A stretch of DNA of 25,733 nucleotides from positions 1-25,733 of the forward strand of contig JAOTYV010000029.1 of NCBI GenBank assembly GCA_029861675.1, written 5' to 3'. This document shows, one piece after another, positions 16,388 to 24,319 of the stretch. The stretch comes from Alphaproteobacteria bacterium (GTDB taxonomy: Bacteria; Pseudomonadota; Alphaproteobacteria; UBA8366). The translations under genes were made by a program, and so were the position numbers. The notes under the pieces are model-generated. The model was given only the letters and a program-made list of their open reading frames with translations. It did not search any database and had not been told where the DNA came from. The stretch's first letter is position 1; the number at the start of each line of letters is the position of its first letter.

Positions 16388-16894
16388 ATGGCTCGATTGC
16401 GTCTGTTGCACTGCGGATTTATCGCGGTCGCCGCCGTATTCATGAGCGCCGCCGCCCAGGGTGCGAGCAAACAGGTCGCAAAGTCGGACGCCGGCGTCCG
16501 GTTCGCGTCGCTGCGCGCGAACGACGTCAATGTGCGGGCCGGTCCGGGCGTTCGCTATCCGGTAAAATGGAAATTCGTCAGCCGCAGCATGCCGGTTCAG
16601 ATCATCGCCCAATATGACACATGGCGGAAAATCCGCGATTGGGAAGGGGCCGAAGGTTGGGTTCACCGCGCGATGCTGTCTTCCAAACGAAGCCTGATCC
16701 TGACCGGCAAGGGGCAGACCATGCGGCGCACGCCGCAGAAGGATGCGCCGGCCGTGGCGCGGCTGGCACCGGGGCTGGTCGTCCGCATCACGCGCTGCGA
16801 ACGCAAATGGTGCGAGGTCGATGCCAAGGGATACGAAGGCTGGATCCGCCGCGCCGGCGTATGGGGCCTGTATCCGGACGAAAAATTGCGCTGA
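16388..16894 (+). CDS. exported protein with two bacterial SH3 domains
   Basis: The ATG at 16388, preceded by a GGGGG run, gives 168 residues. A signal peptide is clear: MARLRLLHCG, a hydrophobic core to about residue 22, and a likely cut after AQGA. Two SH3_3-type repeats follow. The first is at about 41-100, with the hallmark NVRAGPGVRYPVKW and a GAEGWVHRAML end. The second is at about 104-160, with MRRTPQKDAPAVARLAPG and GYEGWIRRAGVWG. Such domains usually bind peptidoglycan peptides in the periplasm. The start is placed here rather than at an upstream TTG because of the signal peptide. Confidence 0.88.
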   Translation: MARLRLLHCGFIAVAAVFMSAAAQGASKQVAKSDAGVRFASLRANDVNVRAGPGVRYPVKWKFVSRSMPVQIIAQYDTWRKIRDWEGAEGWVHRAMLSSKRSLILTGKGQTMRRTPQKDAPAVARLAPGLVVRITRCERKWCEVDAKGYEGWIRRAGVWGLYPDEKLR

Positions 16895-17022
16895 CAGCGG
16901 CTGGATTAAACGGGCGGGCCTAGACCCTTTCTTATTCAAATAAACTCAAGTGGAATGGTCTATCTCTTGATTTATACGCAAATACGTCGTCACGACCCGT
17001 TTCGGTTCGCTCGGGATTTGCG

Positions 17023-17613
17023 CTAGCTGAAATCGCCCGCCAATGCGGACCGCACCGCATCGGGAAGCACCACCATGTGGCTGTAGCTCGGGTGATTGAA
17101 TCCGAGGATGACGCGGGTGTCGGCACTGGCGAAACTTTCGGCCTGCGCATCGGTAAAGGGAAAATGGATGAACTGCACCGACGACGCCTTGCCGTCCGCG
17201 TTGGTGCGGTCGACATCGGCTTCCGGCACGCCGGCGACCGTCTCGTCCGCGAATTCCAGAAACATGGTCTCCTCGACCCCGCCGAGCTTGGACAGAAACG
17301 TTGCGCGCCGGTCCGGGTCGTCGATCTCGAACATGACCGTACAGACGAGTTCGCGGCCCTTCGGGATGAGCGGGTTAAAAGCCGCCAGCTCGTCGGCGAT
17401 CTGCGCATCGCCGCCTTTTTCGATAAACAGCATCTCGTGAATTTGCCACCACATGGTGTCGAAATTTTCGAAATAGCATGTGGCCACCGGGCCGATTTCG
17501 ACCCGCCGGTCGCGCTTTATGCGGACGAGTTCCTCCCGCTTCGCCCGGCGGAGACCGGCGAAGGTCTCCATCGGCAGGATGTCTTCTCGGGTGATTTCGG
17601 TTCGTGGCGCCAT
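17023..17613 (-). CDS. DUF3501 family protein
   Basis: The ATG at 17613 follows a GGGAGA ribosome-binding site, giving 196 residues; a longer reading has a shadow-like N-terminus. The sequence fits the DUF3501 family as I recall it: TREDILPMETFAGLRRAKREEL (residues 8 onward), RVEIGPVATCYFENFDTMWWQIHEML, EKGGDAQIADELAAFNPLIPKGRELV, and later GKASSVQFIHFPF. The reaction is unknown. Two Cys (C46 and C91) occur but no known cofactor motif. It lies 31 bp after the CCG-domain iron-sulfur gene and in the same operon as rubrerythrin, which suggests a function in the same redox or metal-stress process. Confidence 0.87.
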   Translation of the reverse strand: MAPRTEITREDILPMETFAGLRRAKREELVRIKRDRRVEIGPVATCYFENFDTMWWQIHEMLFIEKGGDAQIADELAAFNPLIPKGRELVCTVMFEIDDPDRRATFLSKLGGVEETMFLEFADETVAGVPEADVDRTNADGKASSVQFIHFPFTDAQAESFASADTRVILGFNHPSYSHMVVLPDAVRSALAGDFS

Positions 17614-17644
17614 GGCGTGTCTCCCAGCATCTTGTCCGGCAGGC

Positions 17645-18988
17645 TCAAAAATCAAAGCCGTACGCCCGGGCAAACAGAAGAATTGGATGGGCAATCGTCT
17701 CGATCGGCGGCGTGTCGCCGTCGAGCCGGTCGATCCCCTGGCCGATATGCATGCCGGCGAGCGGACATTCGGACGCGACGTAGCGTTTGGCGTTTCGGGC
17801 GGCCTGGCGCGCCACCGGTTTGCCGACTTTGAGGGCGGTTTCGAAATTATCCTTCATCACGCCCCAGGAACCGCCGTGGCCGGAGCAGCGTTCGACCACC
17901 GCGACATCCGCATCCGGCAGCAACCGCAGCATTTCCGCCGCCTTGGCGCCCATGTTCTGGGCCCGCGCATGGCAGGCCAGATGCATCGTTACGCCGCCGT
18001 CCAGCGGTGACAGCCCATCGGCCAGCCCTTCGGTCTTGGCGATATCCACCACGTATTCCGCGACATCGCGGGTCGCTGCGGCGAGCCGTTTGATTTCGGC
18101 GTCCTCGGGCAGGATCAGCGGCCATTCGAATTTCAGCATCAGCGCGCAACTCGGCACCATGGCGACCACGTCATAGCCCTTGTCCACCCAGGGCAGCAGC
18201 GCCGCGGCGACGTCGCGCGCGGCCTCGGCGACGGCGCCGATATCGCCGTGTTCGAGCTGCGGCATGCCACAGCAGCGCGGGTGGACGACTTCGGTATCAA
18301 CGCCGTTGCGGGCCAGCACGGCCCGCGTGGCGAGCCCGATTTCGGGGTTGTTGTAATTGCCGAAGCAGGTTGCGTAGAGCACCGCCTTGCGGCCATGGGC
18401 CGGCGCGTCCCGGTTAACGGCGGCGGAGTCGCGCGCGGCGGCCGCGACCATGGTCCGGCCGTGAAATTGAGGCAGGGCGGCGTCTTTGTGGACACCGGCG
18501 ACCGCTTGCAGCACGGGCCGTGTCAGCCCATTGCCTTCTCGGTTCGCCCAATTCGCCAACGGCGCCGCCAGCCCGGCGAGCTTGCCGTTGCGGTCGGTCT
18601 TTGTCAGCTGCGTCTCGGCGAAGCCGCGCTTGCCCTTGCGCTGTTCGATCGCGCGGTAGCGCAGCATCAGGTGCGGGAAATCGAGATTGAATTCATGCGG
18701 CGGGACATACGGGCATTTCGTCATGAAGCACATGTCGCACAAGGTGCAGGCATCGACGACTGGCGTGAAATCCTTGCTGTCGACGGTGTCGAGTTCGCCG
18801 CTTTCCGAGTCGTCGATCAGGTCGAACAGCCGGGGGAAACTGTCACACAAATTGAAGCAGCGCCGGCAGCCGTGACAGATGTCGAACACACGGCGCAGCT
18901 CGGCGTCGAGTTCGGTCTCGTCGTAAAAGGCATCATCCCGCCAGGCAATAGGATGCCGTACGGGCGCCTCCAGGCTGCCTTCGCTCAT
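17645..18988 (-). CDS. iron-sulfur protein with two ferredoxin clusters and CCG domains (GlpC/HdrB-like)
   Basis: The ATG at 18988 with AGGGG upstream gives 447 residues. Two ferredoxin-type motifs are near the N-terminus: C38-x2-C41-x2-C44-x3-C48, and C81-x2-C84-x2-C87-x4-C92 followed by PYVPPHEF. The C-terminal half has two CCG-type (HdrB/GlpC-like) domains. One has C208, C239-C240-G and C281. The other has C339, C368 and C408, where the CCG triplet reads CSG (RCSGHGGSWG). It is soluble and likely transfers electrons between a donor and partner proteins. Its place between rubrerythrin and DUF3501 points to peroxide or iron metabolism rather than glycerol-3-phosphate oxidation, as no glpA or glpB is present. 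Confidence 0.88.
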   Translation of the reverse strand: MSEGSLEAPVRHPIAWRDDAFYDETELDAELRRVFDICHGCRRCFNLCDSFPRLFDLIDDSESGELDTVDSKDFTPVVDACTLCDMCFMTKCPYVPPHEFNLDFPHLMLRYRAIEQRKGKRGFAETQLTKTDRNGKLAGLAAPLANWANREGNGLTRPVLQAVAGVHKDAALPQFHGRTMVAAAARDSAAVNRDAPAHGRKAVLYATCFGNYNNPEIGLATRAVLARNGVDTEVVHPRCCGMPQLEHGDIGAVAEAARDVAAALLPWVDKGYDVVAMVPSCALMLKFEWPLILPEDAEIKRLAAATRDVAEYVVDIAKTEGLADGLSPLDGGVTMHLACHARAQNMGAKAAEMLRLLPDADVAVVERCSGHGGSWGVMKDNFETALKVGKPVARQAARNAKRYVASECPLAGMHIGQGIDRLDGDTPPIETIAHPILLFARAYGFDF

Positions 18989-19010
18989 TGATGCAATCCC
19001 CTGATTCGCT

Positions 19011-19038
19011 GCCGACAAGCCCCGGAGGGCTTGTCGGC
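19011..19038 (-). promoter_or_regulatory. strong hairpin between rubrerythrin and the iron-sulfur gene
   Basis: GCCGACAAGCCC and its exact complement form a 12-bp stem with a 4-nt loop. The hairpin lies 21 nt after the rubrerythrin stop and 22 nt before the next start codon. No U-run follows, so complete termination is unlikely. It may protect the upstream message from 3' decay or attenuate read-through, giving more rubrerythrin than iron-sulfur protein. Confidence 0.6.
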
Positions 19039-19059
19039 AATCGCTTCGGCTCGTGCCGA

Positions 19060-19473
19060 TTAAATGTCGTTCAATGCCTTCGTGAAACGTCCGGCGTGGC
19101 TCTTCTCAGCCTTGGCCAGCGTTTCAAACCAATCGGCAATTTCGTCGAAACCTTCTTCGCGCGCCGTTCGAGCCATGCCCGGATACATGTCGGTGTATTC
19201 GTGGGTTTCGCCCGCGATCGCCGCTTTCAAGTTCAGTGAGGTTTCGCCGATCGGCTCGCCGGTGGCCGGATCGCCGACTTCCTCGAGGAATTCGAGATGG
19301 CCGTGCGCATGGCCCGTTTCGCCTTCCGCGGTCGATCGGAACACAGCCGCCACGTCGTTGTAGCCTTCGATGTCCGCCTTTTGTGCAAAGTAAAGATACC
19401 GGCGGTTTGCCTGGCTCTCCCCCGCGAAGGCGTCTTTCAAATTCTTCTCTGTCTTGCTGTCTTTCAAGGACAT
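19060..19473 (-). CDS. rubrerythrin (diiron domain only)
   Basis: The 137-residue ferritin-like protein has all seven expected diiron ligands in pattern: E19, E52, H55, E89, E92, E123 and H126 ([41 protein letters not shown]). Rubrerythrins reduce hydrogen peroxide using electrons passed from a rubredoxin-type site. Here the C-terminal rubredoxin domain is absent, so an outside donor is needed, plausibly the iron-sulfur protein encoded next. A near-perfect AGGAGGGG ribosome-binding site precedes the ATG, implying strong translation. Upstream lie a sigma70-like promoter and a perfect Irr box. Confidence 0.94.
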   Translation of the reverse strand: MSLKDSKTEKNLKDAFAGESQANRRYLYFAQKADIEGYNDVAAVFRSTAEGETGHAHGHLEFLEEVGDPATGEPIGETSLNLKAAIAGETHEYTDMYPGMARTAREEGFDEIADWFETLAKAEKSHAGRFTKALNDI

Positions 19474-19556
19474 GTGCCCCTCCTGCTTTCATTGCCCAAT
19501 CAATGCCGAATACCACCCGTCGGCGCGGCCGTCCCGGAGTCCGGCCGCATGTTAAC

Positions 19557-19585
19557 TATATTGCGCACCGTTGCCCACGAGTCAA
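19557..19585 (-). promoter_or_regulatory. sigma70-type promoter of the rubrerythrin operon
   Basis: Read leftward, TTGACT (19580-19585) and AATATA (19557-19562) are spaced by 17 bp. The -35 matches the consensus at five of six positions. It is the best promoter in the window and sits 3 bp downstream of the Irr box. Confidence 0.6.
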
Positions 19586-19588
19586 CAT

Positions 19589-19605
19589 TTTAGAATGATT
19601 CTAAA
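19589..19605. promoter_or_regulatory. Irr box (ICE motif) upstream of rubrerythrin
   Basis: TTTAGAAT-G-ATTCTAAA is a perfect 17-bp palindrome. It equals the published iron control element pattern TTTAGAA-N3-TTCTAAA bound by Irr in rhizobia and relatives. It adjoins the -35 element of the rubrerythrin promoter, and the irr gene itself begins upstream in the same direction. Binding by the neighbouring Irr is strongly expected. Whether it represses or activates cannot be read from position alone. Confidence 0.85.
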
Positions 19606-19649
19606 TTAAAAAATAATGGTTTTGGGAAAATTTTTGCCGGATGGCTGTA

Positions 19650-20069
19650 TTAACCGGCGGACCGGACTCGGATTATCACATCGACCCGACGCACATCGGT
19701 TCCTTCTGGCGATTCGGGCAAGGCATCAAGACGGATGGATTCCGCTCTGATATCCACCAATTCGCCCGTTTCCTCATTATAGAAATGATGATGATTGGAC
19801 ACATTCGTGTCGAAATACGAACGGCCGGGTTCGACGACCACCTCGTTCAGCAGGCCGACTTCGGTGAATTGGTGCAGCGTATTGTAAATCGTCGCCAGGG
19901 AGACTCGCACATTCGCGGCCTGAGACTCCGTATGGAGTTGCTCGGCGGTGATATGCCGGTCGCCGGCTTCGAACAAAATCCGTGCAAGGGCCATCCGTTG
20001 CCGGGTTGGCCGAAGACCCATGGATTTCAGCCGTTCGAGAGCTTCAGTGTAAGGGCGTGCAATTATCAT
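19650..20069 (-). CDS. irr: Fur family iron/heme-responsive regulator Irr
   Basis: The 139-residue protein has the Fur winged-helix fold: LRPTRQRMALARILFEAGDRHITAEQLH, then VSLATIYNTLHQFTEVGLL. It carries the Irr hallmark of a histidine cluster, SNHHHFYNEETGELVDI (HHH at 93-95), where Fur has a longer metal motif. There is no Cys at all, so the structural CxxC zinc sites of Fur, Zur and PerR are absent, and so is the N-terminal Cys-Pro heme motif of Bradyrhizobium Irr. Irr senses heme availability and controls iron-using and iron-storing genes. A perfect ICE motif lies between it and rubrerythrin, supporting the assignment over a PerR-type regulator. Confidence 0.88.
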   Translation of the reverse strand: MIIARPYTEALERLKSMGLRPTRQRMALARILFEAGDRHITAEQLHTESQAANVRVSLATIYNTLHQFTEVGLLNEVVVEPGRSYFDTNVSNHHHFYNEETGELVDIRAESIRLDALPESPEGTDVRRVDVIIRVRSAG

Positions 20070-20130
20070 CTTTAATCAACTGATCCTAGCGCCACCGCAA
20101 TTAAAGACAGTGTGACAGTAAGCTAGGGGA

Positions 20131-20159
20131 TATTTAGGAACAATCAAATTTTAGATCAA
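20131..20159 (-). promoter_or_regulatory. candidate promoter of irr
   Basis: Read leftward, TTGATC (20154-20159), 17 bp and TAAATA (20131-20136) fit sigma70 geometry in an AT-rich gap between irr and the divergent penicillin-binding protein gene. No perfect ICE palindrome is seen here. The leader would be about 55-60 nt. Confidence 0.4.
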
Positions 20160-20169
20160 AGTGACCAAA

Positions 20170-20198
20170 TTGACCGTTAAAATTCAGTACGTTATTCG
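20170..20198 (+). promoter_or_regulatory. candidate promoter of the penicillin-binding protein gene
   Basis: TTGACC (20170-20175), a 17-bp spacer and TATTCG (20193-20198) precede the gene by about 65 bp. The -35 is good and the -10 is moderate. Confidence 0.35.
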
Positions 20199-20263
20199 AA
20201 ATTTCCCGATAATCGTGCAAGGATCGCGGTTCCCTTCGGCCGAAAATTACTATATGGGGCAGC

Positions 20264-22179
20264 ATGGCCCGCCATTCAGGACCCCAGCAAAAGCCCCGCC
20301 GGCGCGCCCCGCCCCGCAAGGGGCCGGGATCAAAACCAAACCGTCGCGCCCGGCAATCGGGCGGGCGCGTCTCCCGTCTGATCTGGTTTTCGATGAGCAC
20401 GGCCGTTTGGCTTGCGGTGGCGGTCGCCGGCGTCGTCGCGTGGTACGCCTATGATTTGCCGGATATTGCGCGGCTCGACCGGGCGGGCATCCGCAAGCCG
20501 GTGTTGACCGTCGAAGCGGCGGACGGATCGGTTTTGGCGCGCTATGGCCAAGTGCATGGGCAGTCGGTCGAAGTTCGGAAGCTGCCGCCCTATTTGCCGC
20601 GGGCATTTCTTGCGATCGAGGATACGCGGTTCTACAGCCACCCCGGCGTCGACGTGTTCGGCATCCTGCGCGCCGCGTTCCGGAACCTCTCGGCGGGCGC
20701 CGTGCGCGAAGGCGGCAGCACGATCACCCAGCAACTGGCAAAGAACCTGTTTCTCACGCGGGCGCGAACGATCCGTCGAAAAATCCGGAAACGCTGCTGG
20801 CGATTTGGCTGGAACAGCGATTCAGCAAGGATCAAATCCTCAGTATCTACCTCAACCGGGTCTATTTCGGCGGCGGCGCCTACGGCATCGACGCCGCGGC
20901 GCGGCGCTACTTCAACCGGCCGGCGGCGACAGTGACCCTTTTCCAGGCGGCGGTGCTGGCGGGGTTGGTCAAGGCGCCGTCGCGCGACAATCCGGTTGCC
21001 GATCCGAAACGCGCCGCCGCCCGCGCGAACCTGGTGCTCGCCCGCATGGCCAAGGCGGGCTGGATCGATTCGGCCGATCGCCGCCGCGCCCGCCGAACGC
21101 GTGTCGACGCTGCGCCAAACCGATCCTTCGCCGTCGGCGCCCGATACTTTACCGATTGGGTGTTGGACCGAGTCGACGACTATGTGGGATTCACCGGCGG
21201 CGACCTGACGATCCGGACGACCCTCGATCCGCGATTGCAAAAGTTTGCGCAACGCCATACGGCGCGAATTCTGGATAAGCACGAGGATCGTCACGTCTCG
21301 CAGGCCGCCTTCGTCGCCATGACCCCGGACGGCGCGGTGCGCGCCATGGTCGGCGGCCGCAGCTACGGTGAAAGCCAGTACAACCGCGCAACCCGGGCAT
21401 CGCGCCAACCGGGTTCCGCCTTCAAGCTGTTCGTCTATCTGGCGGCGCTGGAGGCTGGATTGCGGCCCGGCGACACGGTCAAGGACCGGCCGATCACGGT
21501 CAATGGATGGACACCGCGCAATGCGGGCCGGGTCCATCGCGGCGATGTGACATTCCGGGAAGGCGCGGCGCGGTCGTCAAATTCCGTCGCTGTCGCACTG
21601 GCGGAAAAAGCCGGGCGCGGCCGCGTCATCAAGGCGGCGCGACGGCTGGGGATCACCGCGCGCCTGCGGCCCGACCCTTCGCTCGCCCTCGGCGCCCATG
21701 AGGTCACCTTGCTGGAGTTGGTCGGCGCCTATGCGACGGTCTCGAACGGCGGATTCGGCGCGTGGCCCTTCGGCATCCAGGAAATACGCGACGGTTCCGG
21801 GCGGGTGCTGTTCGGCCGGCGCGGCGGCGGGCCCGGCCGTGTGCTGGAAAAACGCCATGTCCACGATTTGAACGACTTGTTTACCGCGGTTGTGCGTTGG
21901 GGCACGGGCAAGGCGGCGCGCCTGAACCGGCCGGTCGCGGGCAAGACCGGGACAAGCCAAGGCAATCGGGACGCCTGGTTTATCGGCTATACGCCCGACC
22001 TGGTGGCGGGCGCATGGTTCGGCAATGATGATTTTACACCGATGAAAAGAGTCAGCGGCGGTACGCTCGCCGCCACGCTGTGGCGGGATTTTATGCGGGA
22101 TGCTTTGCGCAATTCGCCGGTCACCGCGTTGCCCGGCATAAATTCCGCATTTCCGGTCAGCGGCCGGACTCAGCCGTAG
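20264..22179 (+). pseudogene. class A penicillin-binding protein, broken by an apparent 1-base deletion
   Basis: Two reading frames together encode one bifunctional peptidoglycan synthase of about 638 residues. The first (from ATG 20264) gives a basic cytoplasmic tail, a membrane anchor at about 38-62, and the glycosyltransferase motifs IEDTRFYSHPGVD (catalytic E119) and GGSTITQQLAKNLF. At codon 175 (about 20786-20788) homology moves into another frame: the segment starting ETLLAIWLEQRFSKDQ and running through FGGGAYGIDAAARRYF. From there an intact transpeptidase follows with SAFK (active Ser near 21415), SSN and KTGTSQ. Restoring one G after CGG would read KIRETLLA, as expected for the family. 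Both halves are otherwise undecayed, so a sequencing error or very recent mutation is likely. The end overlaps the convergent peptidase gene by 10 bp. Confidence 0.85.
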
Positions 22180-22865
22180 CGATAGAGCCCATTGCCTTCC
22201 GCCTTGAGCCACCGGCGGCCGAAGCGGGCGTGCGCGGTAAGCTGATCGACCGTCCGCCAAAAATTCTTCGAGTGGTTCATCTCGACCATATGGGCAACCT
22301 CGTGGCCGACCACATAATCCAGCACCGGATCGGGCGCGAGAATAAGGCGCCAATTGAACGATAGGCGCCGCTCCGCCGAACAACTGCCCCAGCGGCTGCG
22401 CTGATCGCGAATGGAGATATGACGGATTTGCCGGTCGATACGCGCCGCTTTTTCAAGCGACCGCGGTGATATCGCCTTGCGGGCCTCCATCTTGAGCCAG
22501 TCGCGGAGCCGGCGCGGTAAGTGCTCCGGGCTGCCGAAGACGCGAATGTCGCCGCCGCTCCGTTCGACAACGCCGCGGCCCGCGCCGCCATGGACGATCC
22601 GGTGGGGCACGCCGCAATACGGAACAACCGCGCCTTCCGAAAAAGGCACCCGTGCCGGCAGCGCGTCGAGCCGTCGTAGCAGCCAGTCGCCATGATCGCG
22701 CAGGGCCCTTTCCGCCTCGGCGGTGGTGGCGCCGACCGGCATCGTCACGCGGGCGCCGCCGATCGCGACATCGATGTGAATGGTGATCCGCCGCGCGCGC
22801 CGGTCACGCCGCAGCGGCACCGAAAGGGGCCGTCCCCGCAGCACAAGGTCGAGGTCGCGGTTCAC
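22170..22865 (-). CDS. YgjP-type zinc metallopeptidase-like protein (DUF45/SprT-like)
   Basis: The 231-residue protein matches the YgjP/DUF45 family. The zinc motif HEVAH (188-192) is followed by [11 protein letters not shown] with a third His (H198), as in SprT-like peptidases. The conserved segment [13 protein letters not shown] (151-163) and [11 protein letters not shown] come just before. The N-terminal half ([14 protein letters not shown]) is also typical. It is cytoplasmic with no signal peptide. The start is a GTG at 22865 that overlaps the stop of the upstream UPF0260 gene as GTGA, so translation is coupled. Biological substrate is unknown. Confidence 0.9.
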   Translation of the reverse strand: MNRDLDLVLRGRPLSVPLRRDRRARRITIHIDVAIGGARVTMPVGATTAEAERALRDHGDWLLRRLDALPARVPFSEGAVVPYCGVPHRIVHGGAGRGVVERSGGDIRVFGSPEHLPRRLRDWLKMEARKAISPRSLEKAARIDRQIRHISIRDQRSRWGSCSAERRLSFNWRLILAPDPVLDYVVGHEVAHMVEMNHSKNFWRTVDQLTAHARFGRRWLKAEGNGLYRYG

Positions 22866-23368
22866 CGGCCGCGCCCCGGCTTCGGTTTTTTTGCAAAAGG
22901 GTCCACGCCGGCGTCGAGCCAGGCCTGGACATGGTCTTCCAGGTCCTCCACCTCATCCTCGGATACCGCCTGATCCCGCACCGAAATCTTCGCTTGGTGC
23001 ACGGTCTCGGGGTCGCCCGACACCAGCGGGTGCCACCAGTACAGGTCCTGTCCCTTGGCGATCAGCCGGTAGGCGCAGGTGGTGGGCAGCCACCGCAATT
23101 TCGGCACCACGTCCGGCGTCAGCGATATGCAGTCCGGCACGTTGCGATGACGATTGTCATAGTCGCCGCACCGGCATTGGCCCAACTCGAGATAGCGGCA
23201 GGCGACGTTGGTGAGAGCGATGTCCCCGGAGTCCTCGTTCTCGATCTTATGCAGGCAGCATTGACCGCAGCCGTCGCACAGCGACTCCCACTCCTGCGGC
23301 GTCATTTGATCCAGACGCTTGGCTTTCCAGAAAGGCGTCGCCGATGCCGTGTCGTCCGATTTCGTCAT
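22862..23368 (-). CDS. UPF0260 (YcgN) family cysteine-rich protein
   Basis: The ATG at 23368 gives 168 residues beginning a few residues before [26 protein letters not shown], the usual YcgN opening. An ATG at 23431 would add 21 residues and cannot be ruled out. The conserved cysteines are C31, C34, C37 and C38 ([11 protein letters not shown]), then C57, C65 and C67 ([12 protein letters not shown]), C80 and C98. This is the YkgJ-like pattern thought to bind a zinc or iron-sulfur centre. Function is unknown. It lies in a leftward run between a DUF4149-type membrane gene and the YgjP peptidase gene, and overlaps the latter by 4 bp. Confidence 0.9.
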   Translation of the reverse strand: MTKSDDTASATPFWKAKRLDQMTPQEWESLCDGCGQCCLHKIENEDSGDIALTNVACRYLELGQCRCGDYDNRHRNVPDCISLTPDVVPKLRWLPTTCAYRLIAKGQDLYWWHPLVSGDPETVHQAKISVRDQAVSEDEVEDLEDHVQAWLDAGVDPFAKKPKPGRGR

Positions 23369-23447
23369 GACCGCCGATGATGTTTTCGCGCCGCCGCGCC
23401 GATCTTTGATTCGGGGCTTGGAGGTGATCATAGACGATGTCCCCGCT

Positions 23448-23864
23448 TTATTGCGCCAACCGAATCAGGACAATCGTCACCAGCACGAATTGGCACAGGT
23501 TCAAGATCACGCTGGTTCGATGCAGGGTCTTGAACCGGGCGTCGCGCCCATCTTCCCGCGCCCGCTCGATGCGCGGCCGGATCACCGTGTTGGCGATGAC
23601 GAATCCGGCCGCGACGGCGACCATCATCGCCACTTCCGGCTTGTAGCCCTGCGCCAGACCGAGCGGCAGGGCCGCGACCAAGCTGGCGATTCCCATTACC
23701 CGGTAATAGGCGGGAAACACGTCGCGCAAGAAGGCGGCCGCGGTGTCCCGGGGAAGTTTGCGGAAAACCAGCGGCGTGAACAGGGCGGCGAAGAACAGCA
23801 TGCCGCCGAACACGGCGGCGACCAGGATCAATCCTATTATATGAATCGTGAGCCAGTCGGGCAT
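23448..23864 (-). CDS. DUF4149-type four-helix membrane protein
   Basis: The ATG at 23864 gives 138 residues. Four hydrophobic helices are visible: residues 5-33 ([19 protein letters not shown]), a second after the YYRVMG motif, a third with [20 protein letters not shown], and a fourth near the end ([17 protein letters not shown]). The G-G-M-x-F-F early segment, the central FPAYYRVM and the RFKTLHRTS loop suggest the DUF4149/TMEM205-like family of small inner-membrane proteins. Role unknown. An upstream in-frame extension to 23918 is Arg-rich and unlikely to be translated. Confidence 0.78.
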   Translation of the reverse strand: MPDWLTIHIIGLILVAAVFGGMLFFAALFTPLVFRKLPRDTAAAFLRDVFPAYYRVMGIASLVAALPLGLAQGYKPEVAMMVAVAAGFVIANTVIRPRIERAREDGRDARFKTLHRTSVILNLCQFVLVTIVLIRLAQ

Positions 23865-23924
23865 GGGCCTGCCGTTCTCACGGTCGCCGCGCGCCGGCGT
23901 CCGGCGCGATCTTGGCAATCCCGG

Positions 23925-24272
23925 TCATAAATCCGCGAGGTCTTCTTCAAGCTGTTTCTTGAAGCCGACGAGCGTCGAGGCCAATTCCTCGATGGTCTCT
24001 TCATCCATCAACCCGAGCTCGCCCGCCAGCAACACTAGATATTCGAGTTCACAGGTATACCCGGCGGCGTTTTCCAGGGCGTTGGACAGCCCCACATCGC
24101 CATCCTGGCCGCAGCCATGGGCGATACTCCGCGGAATCGCCAATGCGGACCGGGCAATCGCCCGGGTCACGCCAAATGAGTCGTCGCTGGGAAAGGACTG
24201 GCTGATGTCGTGAATCTCGACGACGAGGTCATGCGCGGCATGCAATGCGCCGAGGTCTCGAAAATCTCTCAT
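23925..24272 (-). CDS. S23/IVP-type four-helix-bundle protein
   Basis: From the ATG at 24272 the protein has 115 residues and is nearly all helical. It matches the small four-helix-bundle family first seen as ORFs inside 23S rRNA intervening sequences: FRDLGALHAAHDLVVEIHDIS, FGVTRAIARSALAIPRSIAHG, GLSNALENAAGYTCELEYLVLLAGELG, and a final KKQLEEDL helix. Related proteins (Avd) serve diversity-generating retroelements, but no reverse transcriptase or rRNA is in this window. Function in this setting is unknown; RNA or nucleic-acid binding is a family-based guess. Confidence 0.85.
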   Translation of the reverse strand: MRDFRDLGALHAAHDLVVEIHDISQSFPSDDSFGVTRAIARSALAIPRSIAHGCGQDGDVGLSNALENAAGYTCELEYLVLLAGELGLMDEETIEELASTLVGFKKQLEEDLADL

Positions 24273-24319
24273 GGCGGTGTATTCCGTCGATTGCCGATTC
24301 TTGTCAAGAGTGGAATTGC

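Noticed and set aside
20134..20160. TTTAGG and TTTAGA half-sites upstream of irr as a second Irr box
   Set aside because: The halves are in the same orientation and widely spaced, unlike the perfect palindrome at 19589-19605.
20779..20788. Programmed -1 frameshift at the five-A run in the penicillin-binding protein gene
   Set aside because: Only the P-site tRNA could re-pair well, and slipping there gives K-N-P-E in place of the family-like K-I-R-E. A missing G explains the data better.
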